Notes under the pieces: model-generated
Databases searched by the model: none
Seen by the model: only the letters and a program-made list of their open reading frames with translations
What the model was told of the DNA's origin: nothing
Shown here: one piece after another, positions 1 through 4,330 of the stretch
Layout: every line of letters starts with the position of its first letter
How positions within the stretch are numbered: the stretch's first letter is position 1
Origin: Candidatus Zixiibacteriota bacterium
GTDB lineage: Bacteria; Zixibacteria; MSB-5A5; GN15; PGXB01
DNA: 5,025 nt
NCBI GenBank assembly: GCA_024230695.1
Contig: JAAERC010000387.1
Coordinates: forward strand, 1 to 5,025
Reading direction: 5' to 3'
Translations under genes and position numbers: made by a program

Positions 1-645
1 ACTAACCTGAATAGTTACACTATGTTCTTTGAGATACTTGATTCGCTCGCTGTTCAAGAGAGTGCCATTGGTAATTAGATATTTCGTTAGCTGGATGTTC
101 TTGGTATTCGCCCAGGTTTCTGCACTCTTTACAACGAATTTCAATACAGGCCAATTTAGGAGTGGTTCACCACCATAAAGCTGTACATGTGCTTTGTTTC
201 CCTCATGATATCTGAAGAACCACTCCAGGGTTCGCCTCGCTGTATCTCTCTTCATAAGGTTATGGGATTGAAAGCTAGGGATGTCCTTCTCAAAGCAGTA
301 TAAGCACCCCATGTTACATCCACCAGCCATCATCATTACCAATCGATTGAATAAAGGCTGCCGCTGAGTGGTTATGGACTGGCTTGACAGCACCCCAGCG
401 TCGAGAAGTTTCGTTATACGTCGATAACTAGCCCGTATTGCTATAGCATCAATTTCTGGCTGGCAAAAGAGGATAATCTCATTCAGGGAAAGGGTAGCGG
501 CTAGAGAAAGAGTAATTGCATCATTCTTATTTACAGCCATGACTGCAAAATTGCGAACATCAAAGGCGAAACAACGCCCACCTTGTTGAAACACATGAAT
601 ATCAATGGGTAATGTTTCACTTGATTGCTTTACATTTCCAAACAT
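1..645 (-). CDS. Radical SAM/SPASM-type peptide maturase, N-terminal part (3' end outside window)
   Basis: The reading frame is open from ATG at 645 to the window edge, giving 215 residues. The radical SAM [4Fe-4S] motif CNMGCLYC has Cys110, Cys114 and Cys117 (C-X3-C-X2-C). It is followed by the SAM-binding GGEP motif at 158-161 and ITNGT at 191-195, and the visible end (TIQVS) is where these enzymes normally continue SLDG. The cluster is preceded by about 109 residues. Their HVFQ..GRCFAFDVRN...AVNKND pattern, ending in a helical ITKLLDAGVL segment, resembles the PqqD/RRE-like N-terminal domain of RiPP-modifying SPASM maturases; anaerobic sulfatase maturases lack such an extension. By family, the enzyme would use SAM cleavage to a 5'-deoxyadenosyl radical to modify a peptide. 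The auxiliary-cluster SPASM domain would lie outside the window, so it is not seen. The start is set by an in-frame TAA five codons upstream; the ribosome site is weak (GGG, 7-nt gap). No convincing precursor gene is visible. The class is confident, the substrate unknown. Confidence 0.87.
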   Translation of the reverse strand, partial: MFGNVKQSSETLPIDIHVFQQGGRCFAFDVRNFAVMAVNKNDAITLSLAATLSLNEIILFCQPEIDAIAIRASYRRITKLLDAGVLSSQSITTQRQPLFNRLVMMMAGGCNMGCLYCFEKDIPSFQSHNLMKRDTARRTLEWFFRYHEGNKAHVQLYGGEPLLNWPVLKFVVKSAETWANTKNIQLTKYLITNGTLLNSERIKYLKEHSVTIQVS

Positions 646-787
646 CCGTATACCCAATTACTATAACAACAGTTATTTTATTTTCAGTCTGTGATACGCT
701 TGATTTATACCTTTATCTACTTATAACGGATCGAAACAGTTACATATCACTTTTTTGCTAAAGTATATACTCAAAGTGCATGCGATC

Positions 788-812
788 TGATAAAATGTAC
801 TTGCATTTATCA
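788..812 (-). other. Bulged hairpin in the putative leader of the radical SAM gene
   Basis: TGATAAAATG (788-797) and CATTTATCA (804-812) form a nearly perfect inverted repeat with one bulged base and a 6-nt loop. A GCATGC palindrome lies at 778-783, just beside it. It is about 140 bases upstream of the radical SAM start, so it would be in the leader if transcription begins farther up. No T-run follows, so it does not look like an intrinsic terminator. Its function is unknown. Confidence 0.35.
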
Positions 813-895
813 TATGCCTCAAAGCCGTTTAGAGCTTAAATTGAAATTGTAAGATTGGAAATATACACACCAACGGTGTCAGTTTCTGGCAGTGG

Positions 896-924
896 AAATA
901 AAAATAATTCAATTATTTTTATTT
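896..924. repeat. Perfect 29-bp A/T palindrome
   Basis: The 14 bases at 896-909 are the exact reverse complement of 911-924, around a single central C at 910. Both arms contain only A and T. It could form a cruciform or a hairpin in either transcript, or be a dimeric protein site. It is followed by AAATTT on the plus strand. It lies in the spacer upstream of the radical SAM gene and overlaps the end of the tentative mini-ORF at 909-992. Confidence 0.6.
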
Positions 925-992
925 AAATTTGCACAGATATTGTGCGGAGTAACATGGATATATTTATTATAAATGATAGACCGAGTCCACAT
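909..992 (-). CDS. Tentative 27-residue mini-ORF upstream of the radical SAM gene
   Basis: ATG at 992 has a good Shine-Dalgarno (AAAGAGGTG at 1000-1008, 7-nt gap from GAGGTG) and reads 27 codons to TGA at 909-911. The peptide begins MWTRSIIYNK and contains one cysteine (Cys20) in HNICANL. A second in-frame ATG lies at 998. It is considered only because radical SAM peptide maturases often have a short precursor gene beside them and this frame lies 263 bases upstream on the same strand. Against it: the codons are those of random AT-rich DNA, no leader or core pattern is recognisable, and the apparent Shine-Dalgarno belongs to a repeated element that also occurs at 4249-4258 with no start codon after it. 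It is probably not a real gene. Confidence 0.15.
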   Translation of the reverse strand: MWTRSIIYNKYIHVTPHNICANLNKNN

Positions 993-999
993 TAACATA

Positions 1000-1063
1000 C
1001 ACCTCTTTCTAACATTTTTCTAACAGAATTAGCAATAACAAGAGATAATAAGAAGAAATACCA
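1000..1063 (-). repeat. Intergenic repeat element, copy 1 (contains CTAACA-N5-CTAACA)
   Basis: Positions 1003-1063 align without gaps to 3683-3743, with 44 of 61 bases identical by hand count and an exact 18-bp block at 1006-1023. The first ten bases (CACCTCTTTC, 1000-1009) also match copy 3 at 4249-4258. On the plus strand it contains CTAACA (1009-1014) and CTAACA (1020-1025), a direct repeat with an 11-bp period, one helical turn. This is the geometry bound by tandem OmpR/PhoB-family regulators. It lies about 360 bases upstream of the radical SAM start. The regulatory role is inferred from recurrence, position and period. Confidence 0.5.
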
Positions 1064-1081
1064 GATACTATGCTTCCCGCA

Positions 1082-1097
1082 AGTAATTGCTATTACT
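1082..1097. other. Short perfect inverted repeat
   Basis: AGTAAT (1082-1087) and ATTACT (1092-1097) are exact reverse complements around a 4-nt centre TGCT. It sits between repeat copy 1 and the tRNA-like fragment. It could be a small stem or an operator half-site pair; nothing else supports either reading. Confidence 0.3.
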
Positions 1098-1111
1098 ACA
1101 AGATCGTGTAT

Positions 1112-1161
1112 GGTGCTTTCTGTTGCTCGGACAACTCGTCAGGCTCATAACCCGAAGCACC
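1112..1161 (-). other. Possible structured RNA: three-way-junction fold enclosing the tRNA-like segment
   Basis: GGTGCTT at 1112-1118 is exactly complementary to AAGCACC at 1155-1161, closing a 50-nt domain. Inside it are GTTG/CAAC (1122-1125 with 1132-1135, 6-nt loop) and a stem of 1139-1143 with 1151-1155 around a 7-nt loop. Read as minus-strand RNA, every pair of the second inner stem is allowed, including one G-U; read as plus-strand RNA the same position is an A-C mismatch. This weakly favours a minus-strand transcript. Using all five pairs of that stem costs one pair of the outer helix. No known RNA family was recognised. Confidence 0.3.
1135..1157 (+). other. Initiator tRNA(Met)-like anticodon-arm fragment
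   Basis: These 23 bases read like the end of the D stem, base 26, anticodon stem, the CTCATAA loop with CAT anticodon, the CCCGA stem and two more bases of a bacterial initiator tRNA(fMet). Compared from memory with the E. coli gene there is one difference (A at 1141 where that tRNA has G). No matching D arm, T arm (GGTTCAAATCC-type) or CCA end follows, so it is not an intact tRNA. Anticodon arms are used as core sites by some tyrosine integrases, so an attachment-site core or integration scar is one explanation; a decayed tRNA duplicate is another. No integrase gene is in the window. Confidence 0.45.
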
Positions 1162-1170
1162 TGTCAGGTG
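1158..1170. repeat. 13-bp palindrome CACCTG-T-CAGGTG
   Basis: CACCTG (1158-1163) and CAGGTG (1165-1170) are exact reverse complements around one base. The left arm overlaps the last four bases of the AAGCACC strand that closes the 1112-1161 fold, so in single-stranded nucleic acid the two pairings exclude each other. As double-stranded DNA it is an ordinary-looking dimeric protein site. Confidence 0.5.
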
Positions 1171-1281
1171 ATTGTCAGGGTTTTACTTCGCTTCTCTCCC
1201 ATCACTGAGTTCAGGATCTGCGGCAGCATTTCCACTAACGCTTCAACAAATCCCCTTTACAGATGATATCTGTCAGGTGAT
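1161..1281 (+). repeat. Direct repeats CTGTCAGGTGAT and iterated TGTCAG boxes
   Basis: The 12-mer CTGTCAGGTGAT occurs exactly at 1161-1172 and 1270-1281. The core GTCAGG occurs at 1138-1143, 1163-1168, 1174-1179 and 1272-1277. TGTCAG at 1162-1167 and 1173-1178 is spaced by exactly 11 bp, resembling the direct-repeat layout of Pho-box type sites. Such repeats could be regulator sites, or arm-type integrase sites beside the tRNA-like core. Both readings are inference. Confidence 0.45.
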
Positions 1282-1288
1282 ATCTGAC
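1260..1288. repeat. Overlapping inverted repeats just beyond the kinase stop codon
   Basis: CAGAT-GAT-ATCTG (1260-1272) and GTCAG-N7-CTGAC (1272-1288) are adjacent inverted repeats. TGATATCTG also occurs as a direct repeat at 1264-1272 and 1278-1286. They lie within 40 bases downstream of the kinase stop codon, where a terminator would be expected, but the minus strand continues TAAAGGGG rather than a T-run, so a standard intrinsic terminator is not supported. Confidence 0.35.
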
Positions 1289-1299
1289 CGAAAGCTAAT

Positions 1300-3579
1300 T
1301 CATTTGGAAGCCTGGATATGCTTAATAATTCCCTCAAGCATTGGTTTTGATATTGGTTCAGAGGATATCATTTGATGATCCCAAATCAGATAACCCTTGT
1401 AAATCAACCTGATTGCTGGTACACTATTAACATTGAAATGATCAATAGCTGCTCCACCTTCTTTAATAATTGGAAATGAGATATTGTAGTTGTCTATAAA
1501 CTTTTCACTTAATTCTCTAGTGGTTGACTGCCAGAAGTTTGTAATACCAACAGCATTAAGGCCATCATTTTTGTATAGTCTATAAAGTTTTTCAACTTTA
1601 CGCATCATTTTATCACAGTACGGACACCATTCTTCCCAAAAGATCATAAGGTGCAGATCGCTTTGGCCTTGATTGAAATCGCCCCTGATGTTATACTCGC
1701 GATCTAAACCGTCATAAGTCGGATAGTTTCCATATAGTTCTTTGGCTTCTTCTAGTTTTCCCTGAGCAATCAGAGCGGCAGCTAATGTGCTCTTGCTTTT
1801 CTCAATATACCAACTCTCTTCTATTTTTGAACATGATATCTCGTAATTAGCCCGAGCAATTTTTTTTGCTTCTTCTATCAACCCATTTTCCAAATAGAAC
1901 CTTGATAGTGAAACATCAATTCTGCTAGCTATTTTTATGTCACCTGAATTTTCGGCAAGGTAATCCTGTTTAGTATTTTTTATCAATTTCAAAGCATCAG
2001 AGTATTTTCCGATATCTGCCAAAGCACCCGCAACATTGATTCTTGACCTAACTGTAGTCTCATTACCTATACCAAAATTAGTACTATCTATTCTACAAAT
2101 TTCTTTACAGACACCTAAGTTTTCTTGAAAATCCCCTGTAATAGTATTTAGTTCATCCAAGGCTTCCAGAGTTTCTTTTGTTTTGTGGTGTAAATCCCCC
2201 AGGGCTTTTTTCCTTAGTTCAAGAGCATAATCCAAATTTATCCGTGCATCATCATTTTTTTCACACCAGAAGTAGCCTATGCCTAAGGCATGTCTGATGT
2301 CAGATTCTATTTCAGGCTCATTTGGGAATGCACCTTTTAAAAGTTCAGTAGATTCATCTAATAAGCGACTAATCGGAACAGGTTTACCAAATCCATATGG
2401 AACTCCTTGTTCAAATATATTTACCATAAAATCATTAGCTTTTTTAACTCTTCCTGATTCCTGTTCAACGGTAACAAGTAGTGATGATGTAACAATAACG
2501 CTTGTCAACAGTAGTGCAAAGACTGCTGCCACTAAACCGATAACTAATTTATTTTTTCTGGTAAATATCCTTATCTGATAACCAAGCCCGGGTTTGGTGG
2601 CAACAACAGCATCGCCATTGATGAATCTTCTGATATCCTGAGCCAACCCATAAGCTGATTGATAACGTTGCTCCCGATCACGATGCATCGCCATTTGAAT
2701 AATCGCCTCCAGGTCACCTTTAAACGAGGAGTTTCTAGTGCCAATCGGAATAGATTTACCTTCGCGGACTTCAGTTGCAAAATCAAAGATATTATCGGTG
2801 GAAACTGAATATGGCAAGCAGTCTGTTAATAATTCATATAAAACAAAACCAAGGGCATAGACATCACTTCTGATATCAATATCGTGAGGGTCTGCATCAA
2901 ACTGCTCTGGGCTCATATATTGAATAGTTCCGACTATCTGTCCATAATTGGTAATTCCAGCGGCTTGTTTCATGTCAGCATCAGTTGCTCGAGCAACCCC
3001 AAAATCGATTATTCTAACTCGCCCGCTCGAATCTACCAGGATATTTGATGGTTTCAAATCACGATGAACAATTCCCCTCTGATGTCCATGGTGTATTGCA
3101 TCACAGACCTGTAAAAATAAAGTAATACGATCGCTGTCGCTTAAATTATTTTCAAGAGAGTATTCAATTATCGACTTTGCGTTTGGGATATACTCCATTG
3201 CAAAAAACGGCGTTTGAGTTCCGTTATCATCATATGAACCCGCCTCATAAATTTGGGCGATCCCGGGATGACGCAAACGTGCCAACATTTGTGCTTCATA
3301 TTCCAAACGGCGAACGGCGCTTTCACTCTCAAGATTGCTTTTGACTACTTTTACAGCAACCGGTCGTTTTGGATTTTCCTGCAAAGCCTCGAAAACGGTG
3401 CCCATGCCACCCGATGCAATAACACGCTTGATATGATATTGACCAATTTTATTAGGATGGTGTGAATCTGGTTTACCGCTTGAAAAAGATGAATCAACCG
3501 ATTTAGTTTCATCATCAATTTGGGAGTCATGATTTTTATCAGAATTATTCTTATTTATATTATCTTTAGAATCAGACAA
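1300..3579 (-). CDS. Membrane Ser/Thr protein kinase with extracytoplasmic TPR and thioredoxin-like domains
   Basis: This is a complete 759-residue protein starting at TTG 3579 and ending at TGA 1300-1302. After a hydrophilic Ser/Asp/Asn/Lys-rich tail (1-45) comes a Hanks-type kinase domain (about 47-320). It has the glycine loop ASGGMGTVF (55-63), catalytic Lys77 in VAVK, probable helix-C Glu95, HRDLKPSN (172-179, Asp174), DFG (192-194), the GTIQYMSPE activation/P+1 region (217-225) and RSDVYALG (237-244). All catalytic residues are present, so it should be active. A basic stretch (RIFTRKNK, 337-344) precedes one membrane span (about 345-370), which places the rest outside the cytoplasm. About five TPR-like helical pairs fill 384-616. 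A thioredoxin/TlpA-like domain (about 640-755) has WCPYC at 651-655 and the cis-proline context SVPAI (719-723). Further extracytoplasmic cysteines are 439, 491, 495 and 583. The kinase-TM-TPR order is familiar; the terminal thioredoxin-like domain is unusual. The likely job is redox- or partner-sensitive signalling; substrates are unknown. Confidence 0.95.
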   Translation of the reverse strand: MSDSKDNINKNNSDKNHDSQIDDETKSVDSSFSSGKPDSHHPNKIGQYHIKRVIASGGMGTVFEALQENPKRPVAVKVVKSNLESESAVRRLEYEAQMLARLRHPGIAQIYEAGSYDDNGTQTPFFAMEYIPNAKSIIEYSLENNLSDSDRITLFLQVCDAIHHGHQRGIVHRDLKPSNILVDSSGRVRIIDFGVARATDADMKQAAGITNYGQIVGTIQYMSPEQFDADPHDIDIRSDVYALGFVLYELLTDCLPYSVSTDNIFDFATEVREGKSIPIGTRNSSFKGDLEAIIQMAMHRDREQRYQSAYGLAQDIRRFINGDAVVATKPGLGYQIRIFTRKNKLVIGLVAAVFALLLTSVIVTSSLLVTVEQESGRVKKANDFMVNIFEQGVPYGFGKPVPISRLLDESTELLKGAFPNEPEIESDIRHALGIGYFWCEKNDDARINLDYALELRKKALGDLHHKTKETLEALDELNTITGDFQENLGVCKEICRIDSTNFGIGNETTVRSRINVAGALADIGKYSDALKLIKNTKQDYLAENSGDIKIASRIDVSLSRFYLENGLIEEAKKIARANYEISCSKIEESWYIEKSKSTLAAALIAQGKLEEAKELYGNYPTYDGLDREYNIRGDFNQGQSDLHLMIFWEEWCPYCDKMMRKVEKLYRLYKNDGLNAVGITNFWQSTTRELSEKFIDNYNISFPIIKEGGAAIDHFNVNSVPAIRLIYKGYLIWDHQMISSEPISKPMLEGIIKHIQASK

Positions 3580-3586
3580 TTGTACA

Positions 3587-3592
3587 TCCTCT
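3587..3592 (-). promoter_or_regulatory. Shine-Dalgarno AGAGGA that fixes the TTG start of the kinase
   Basis: The minus strand reads AGAGGA, a 7-nt gap, then TTG at 3579. The frame is open upstream to a TAA but offers no ATG, GTG or other TTG between that stop and this codon. The nearby ATG inside GAGGATG is out of frame. The strong ribosome site at ideal distance therefore makes TTG the start. Confidence 0.75.
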
Positions 3593-3682
3593 ATTTTGCG
3601 AATTTTGGCAGAAATCCCGACGCTTATTATGATACGGTTGATATATCGACTATGTTGGTCAATATTCTGGGACCCAAATTAT

Positions 3683-3743
3683 CCATTTCTAACATTTTTC
3701 TAATAGAATATGTAATAACTAAAAAGAATAGAAGGGAACAGGA
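3683..3743 (-). repeat. Intergenic repeat element, copy 2 (upstream of the kinase)
   Basis: It aligns without gaps to 1003-1063 (44 of 61 bases identical by hand count; 31 of 37 in the core 3683-3719). The exact shared block is TTTCTAACATTTTTCTAA at 3686-3703. CTAACA (3689-3694) is followed 11 bp on by CTAATA (3700-3705). The element is about 105 bases upstream of the kinase start, so it may be a regulator-binding or promoter region for the kinase, or for the divergent small gene. Mutation between copies is spread through the outer part while the 11-bp repeat is kept, which fits selection on the core. Confidence 0.5.
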
Positions 3744-3799
3744 ATAAAATAATGAGTATATTACTGTTTTGGCAAAATTTTACAAAAAGTGGTGAACAT

Positions 3800-3828
3800 T
3801 TGTCTATGTTTATGGTTACAGGTATTAA
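3800..3828 (+). promoter_or_regulatory. Candidate sigma70-type promoter for the small Cys protein
   Basis: TTGTCT (3800-3805) and TATTAA (3823-3828) are separated by exactly 17 bases. Each hexamer matches the consensus at four of six positions. Transcription would start near 3835, giving a leader of about 80 bases that contains the tandem repeat and the 3865-3886 stem. In DNA this AT-rich, chance matches are common. Confidence 0.3.
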
Positions 3829-3850
3829 TAGCCGGAAATAGCCGGAAATA
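3828..3850 (+). repeat. Tandem repeat of GCCGGAAATA (about 2.3 copies)
   Basis: GCCGGAAATA at 3831-3840 is repeated exactly at 3841-3850 and preceded by a partial unit ATA at 3828-3830. The unit is 10 bp, near one helical turn, and its GCCGG core stands out in AT-rich surroundings. It sits at the predicted transcription start of the small Cys protein. It may be an operator pair or a slippage-made repeat. Confidence 0.6.
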
Positions 3851-3864
3851 AGATTAATAATTTA

Positions 3865-3886
3865 GCAGGGATTGTGTAGATCCTGC
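3865..3886 (+). other. Leader stem-loop upstream of the small Cys protein
   Basis: GCAGG (3865-3869) pairs with CCTGC (3882-3886) around a 12-nt loop. The downstream CCTTTAG is only weakly T-rich, so this is more likely a leader structure than a terminator. It ends 16 bases before the ribosome site. Confidence 0.3.
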
Positions 3887-3902
3887 CTTTAGATAAGACA
3901 AT

Positions 3903-3907
3903 GAGGA
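3903..3907 (+). promoter_or_regulatory. Shine-Dalgarno GAGGA of the small Cys protein
   Basis: GAGGA lies 6 bases before ATG 3914. It is the same core and nearly the same spacing as the site before the Ser/Thr kinase, which supports both starts and the reality of this small gene. Confidence 0.7.
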
Positions 3908-3913
3908 ACTATA

Positions 3914-4153
3914 ATGGCATTAAAAACTTCCCGCAAAGTTCTCAAGCAAGTAAAAGTAAAAAGAACTCTGAAAGACTATACCTATTTAGGTTGCGCTTTG
4001 ACCAATAATCGGTCCCCCTGGTGTTTTCGTATGTGTAAACTGAATGCCGATGGAACCGGTTTTTGTGGTCGGCTGGCTCCTCATGGATTAAAAAGCCGTA
4101 TCCAGCAGGGAATAGAGGATTACAAGAAGAAACAAGCCGACTCATCGGTCTGA
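3914..4153 (+). CDS. Small basic protein with four symmetric cysteines, function unknown
   Basis: This is a 79-residue protein with ATG start, a good ribosome site and a hairpin after the stop, so it looks like a real single-gene unit. The N-terminus (1-20) is rich in Lys and Arg (TSRKVLKQVKVKRTLKD). The centre holds Cys27, Cys37, Cys41 and Cys51, spaced C-X9-C-X3-C-X9-C, within the conserved-looking stretch SPWCFRMCK and GFCGRLAPHG. The C-terminus (60-73) is a charged helix (SRIQQGIEDYKKK). There is no signal peptide or membrane span, so it should be cytoplasmic. The four cysteines, with His57 nearby, suggest a zinc or Fe-S site; the basic ends suggest nucleic-acid binding. Both are inference. 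I do not recognise the family by name. It is divergent from the Ser/Thr kinase and convergent with the hybrid kinase. A minus-strand frame over the same bases is a shadow. Confidence 0.8.
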   Translation: MALKTSRKVLKQVKVKRTLKDYTYLGCALTNNRSPWCFRMCKLNADGTGFCGRLAPHGLKSRIQQGIEDYKKKQADSSV

Positions 4154-4172
4154 TTTCGTTATCAGAAACCGA
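4145..4172 (+). other. Stem-loop spanning the stop codon, competing with the terminator
   Basis: TCGGT-CTGAT (4145-4154) pairs with ATCAG-AA-ACCGA (4161-4172), a 10-bp stem with a 2-nt bulge and loop TTCGTT. It contains the stop codon of the small gene. Its 3' arm uses 4161-4172, which includes the 5' arm of the terminator-like hairpin, so the two cannot coexist. Confidence 0.4.
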
Positions 4173-4199
4173 CCCGTAACAAGGATTTCTGATTATTTT
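4161..4199 (+). terminator. Intrinsic terminator of the small Cys protein gene
   Basis: ATCAGAAACC (4161-4170) pairs with GG-A-TTTCTGAT (4183-4193), ten base pairs with one bulged A and a 12-nt loop, followed by TATTTT. It begins 8 bases after the stop. The stem is A/T-rich, so strength is uncertain. On the minus strand there is no T-run, so it is not bidirectional. Confidence 0.55.
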
Positions 4200-4248
4200 G
4201 ACAGAGTAAAATATTGTAGCATCACTTCATAGAGTAATGCCTTTTTCT

Positions 4249-4290
4249 CACCTCTTTCAAATAATATCTAATAGAATTGTTAGAGGCAAT
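4249..4290 (-). repeat. Intergenic repeat element, diverged copy 3
   Basis: CACCTCTTTC (4249-4258) is identical to 1000-1009, and ATCTAATAGAATT (4266-4278) corresponds to copies 1 and 2, with a 1-bp gap in between. The 11-bp CTAACA repeat is not kept. Read on the minus strand it contains TTGCCT, 17 bases, TATTAT, a fair sigma70-like promoter pointing antisense to the small Cys gene. It lies downstream of the hybrid kinase stop and is not directly upstream of any minus-strand gene, which weakens a shared promoter role. Confidence 0.3.
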
Positions 4291-4330
4291 ATATATTACT
4301 TTAATTTGATAGACAGATATATTGTTTATT

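Larger units (their letters stand above)
646..1299. other. Long intergenic region without a convincing gene
   Basis: These 654 bases separate the stop of the Ser/Thr kinase from the start of the radical SAM gene, both on the minus strand. No reading frame of credible length with homology is visible. The part from about 646 to 1110 is very AT-rich; the part from about 1112 to 1290 is noticeably richer in G+C. It contains a bulged hairpin (788-812), an A/T palindrome (896-924), small stems (867-879, 931-945 and 1082-1097), one copy of an intergenic repeat (1000-1063), a tRNA-like fragment (1135-1157) and a cluster of GTCAGG repeats (1138-1277). I could not identify a confident promoter for the radical SAM gene. 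Confidence 0.7.
3580..3913. other. Divergent intergenic region between the Ser/Thr kinase and the small Cys protein
   Basis: These 334 bases lie between two oppositely oriented start codons, so promoters for both genes are expected here. For the plus-strand gene there is a candidate promoter (3800-3828), a tandem repeat (3828-3850) and a leader stem (3865-3886). For the kinase no -35/-10 pair stands out; the repeat element copy 2 (3683-3743) lies about 105 bases upstream of its start. A 29-codon plus-strand frame at 3752-3841 is not convincing as a gene. Confidence 0.6.

Noticed and set aside
1000..1135. Minus-strand coding reading of repeat copies 1 and 2 (both give a hydrophobic run then RKMLE)
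   Set aside because: Neither frame has a start codon before the similar part, both stop soon after, and the likeness follows from the nucleotide repeat. A regulatory element is simpler.
1112..1161. Intact tRNA(Met)
   Set aside because: It has a CAT anticodon loop and a 7-bp closing stem, but no T arm, no standard D-arm spacing and only 50 nt in total.
1110..1172. Hammerhead ribozyme on the minus strand (CUGACGA, stem II GUUG/CAAC, GAAA, GCACC/GGUGC stem III)
   Set aside because: The core bases are tempting, but stem I cannot form next to CUGACGA (C opposite C, then G opposite G) and there is an extra A between stem II and GAAA. CUGACGA is explained by the tRNA-like sequence.
1172..1375. 67-codon plus-strand frame overlapping the kinase 3' end
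   Set aside because: It is antisense to the last codons of the kinase, shows no motif, and its first part is the repeat-rich spacer.
2571..2786. 71-codon minus-strand frame within the kinase, in another phase
   Set aside because: It is a shadow of the kinase coding sequence.
3520..3747. 75-codon plus-strand frame across the kinase start and the spacer
   Set aside because: It overlaps the 5' end of the kinase in antisense, has no ribosome site worth noting, and lies mostly in AT-rich non-coding DNA.
3752..3841. 29-codon plus-strand frame beginning MSILLFWQNF
   Set aside because: It has only a weak ribosome site (AGGA, about 9 nt), ends inside the tandem repeat, overlaps the promoter candidate, and shows no recognisable motif.
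4288..4323. AATATAT/ATATATT inverted repeat as terminator of the hybrid kinase
   Set aside because: It is a 7-bp A/T-only stem with a 22-nt loop and no T-run in the right place; it is expected by chance in this composition.
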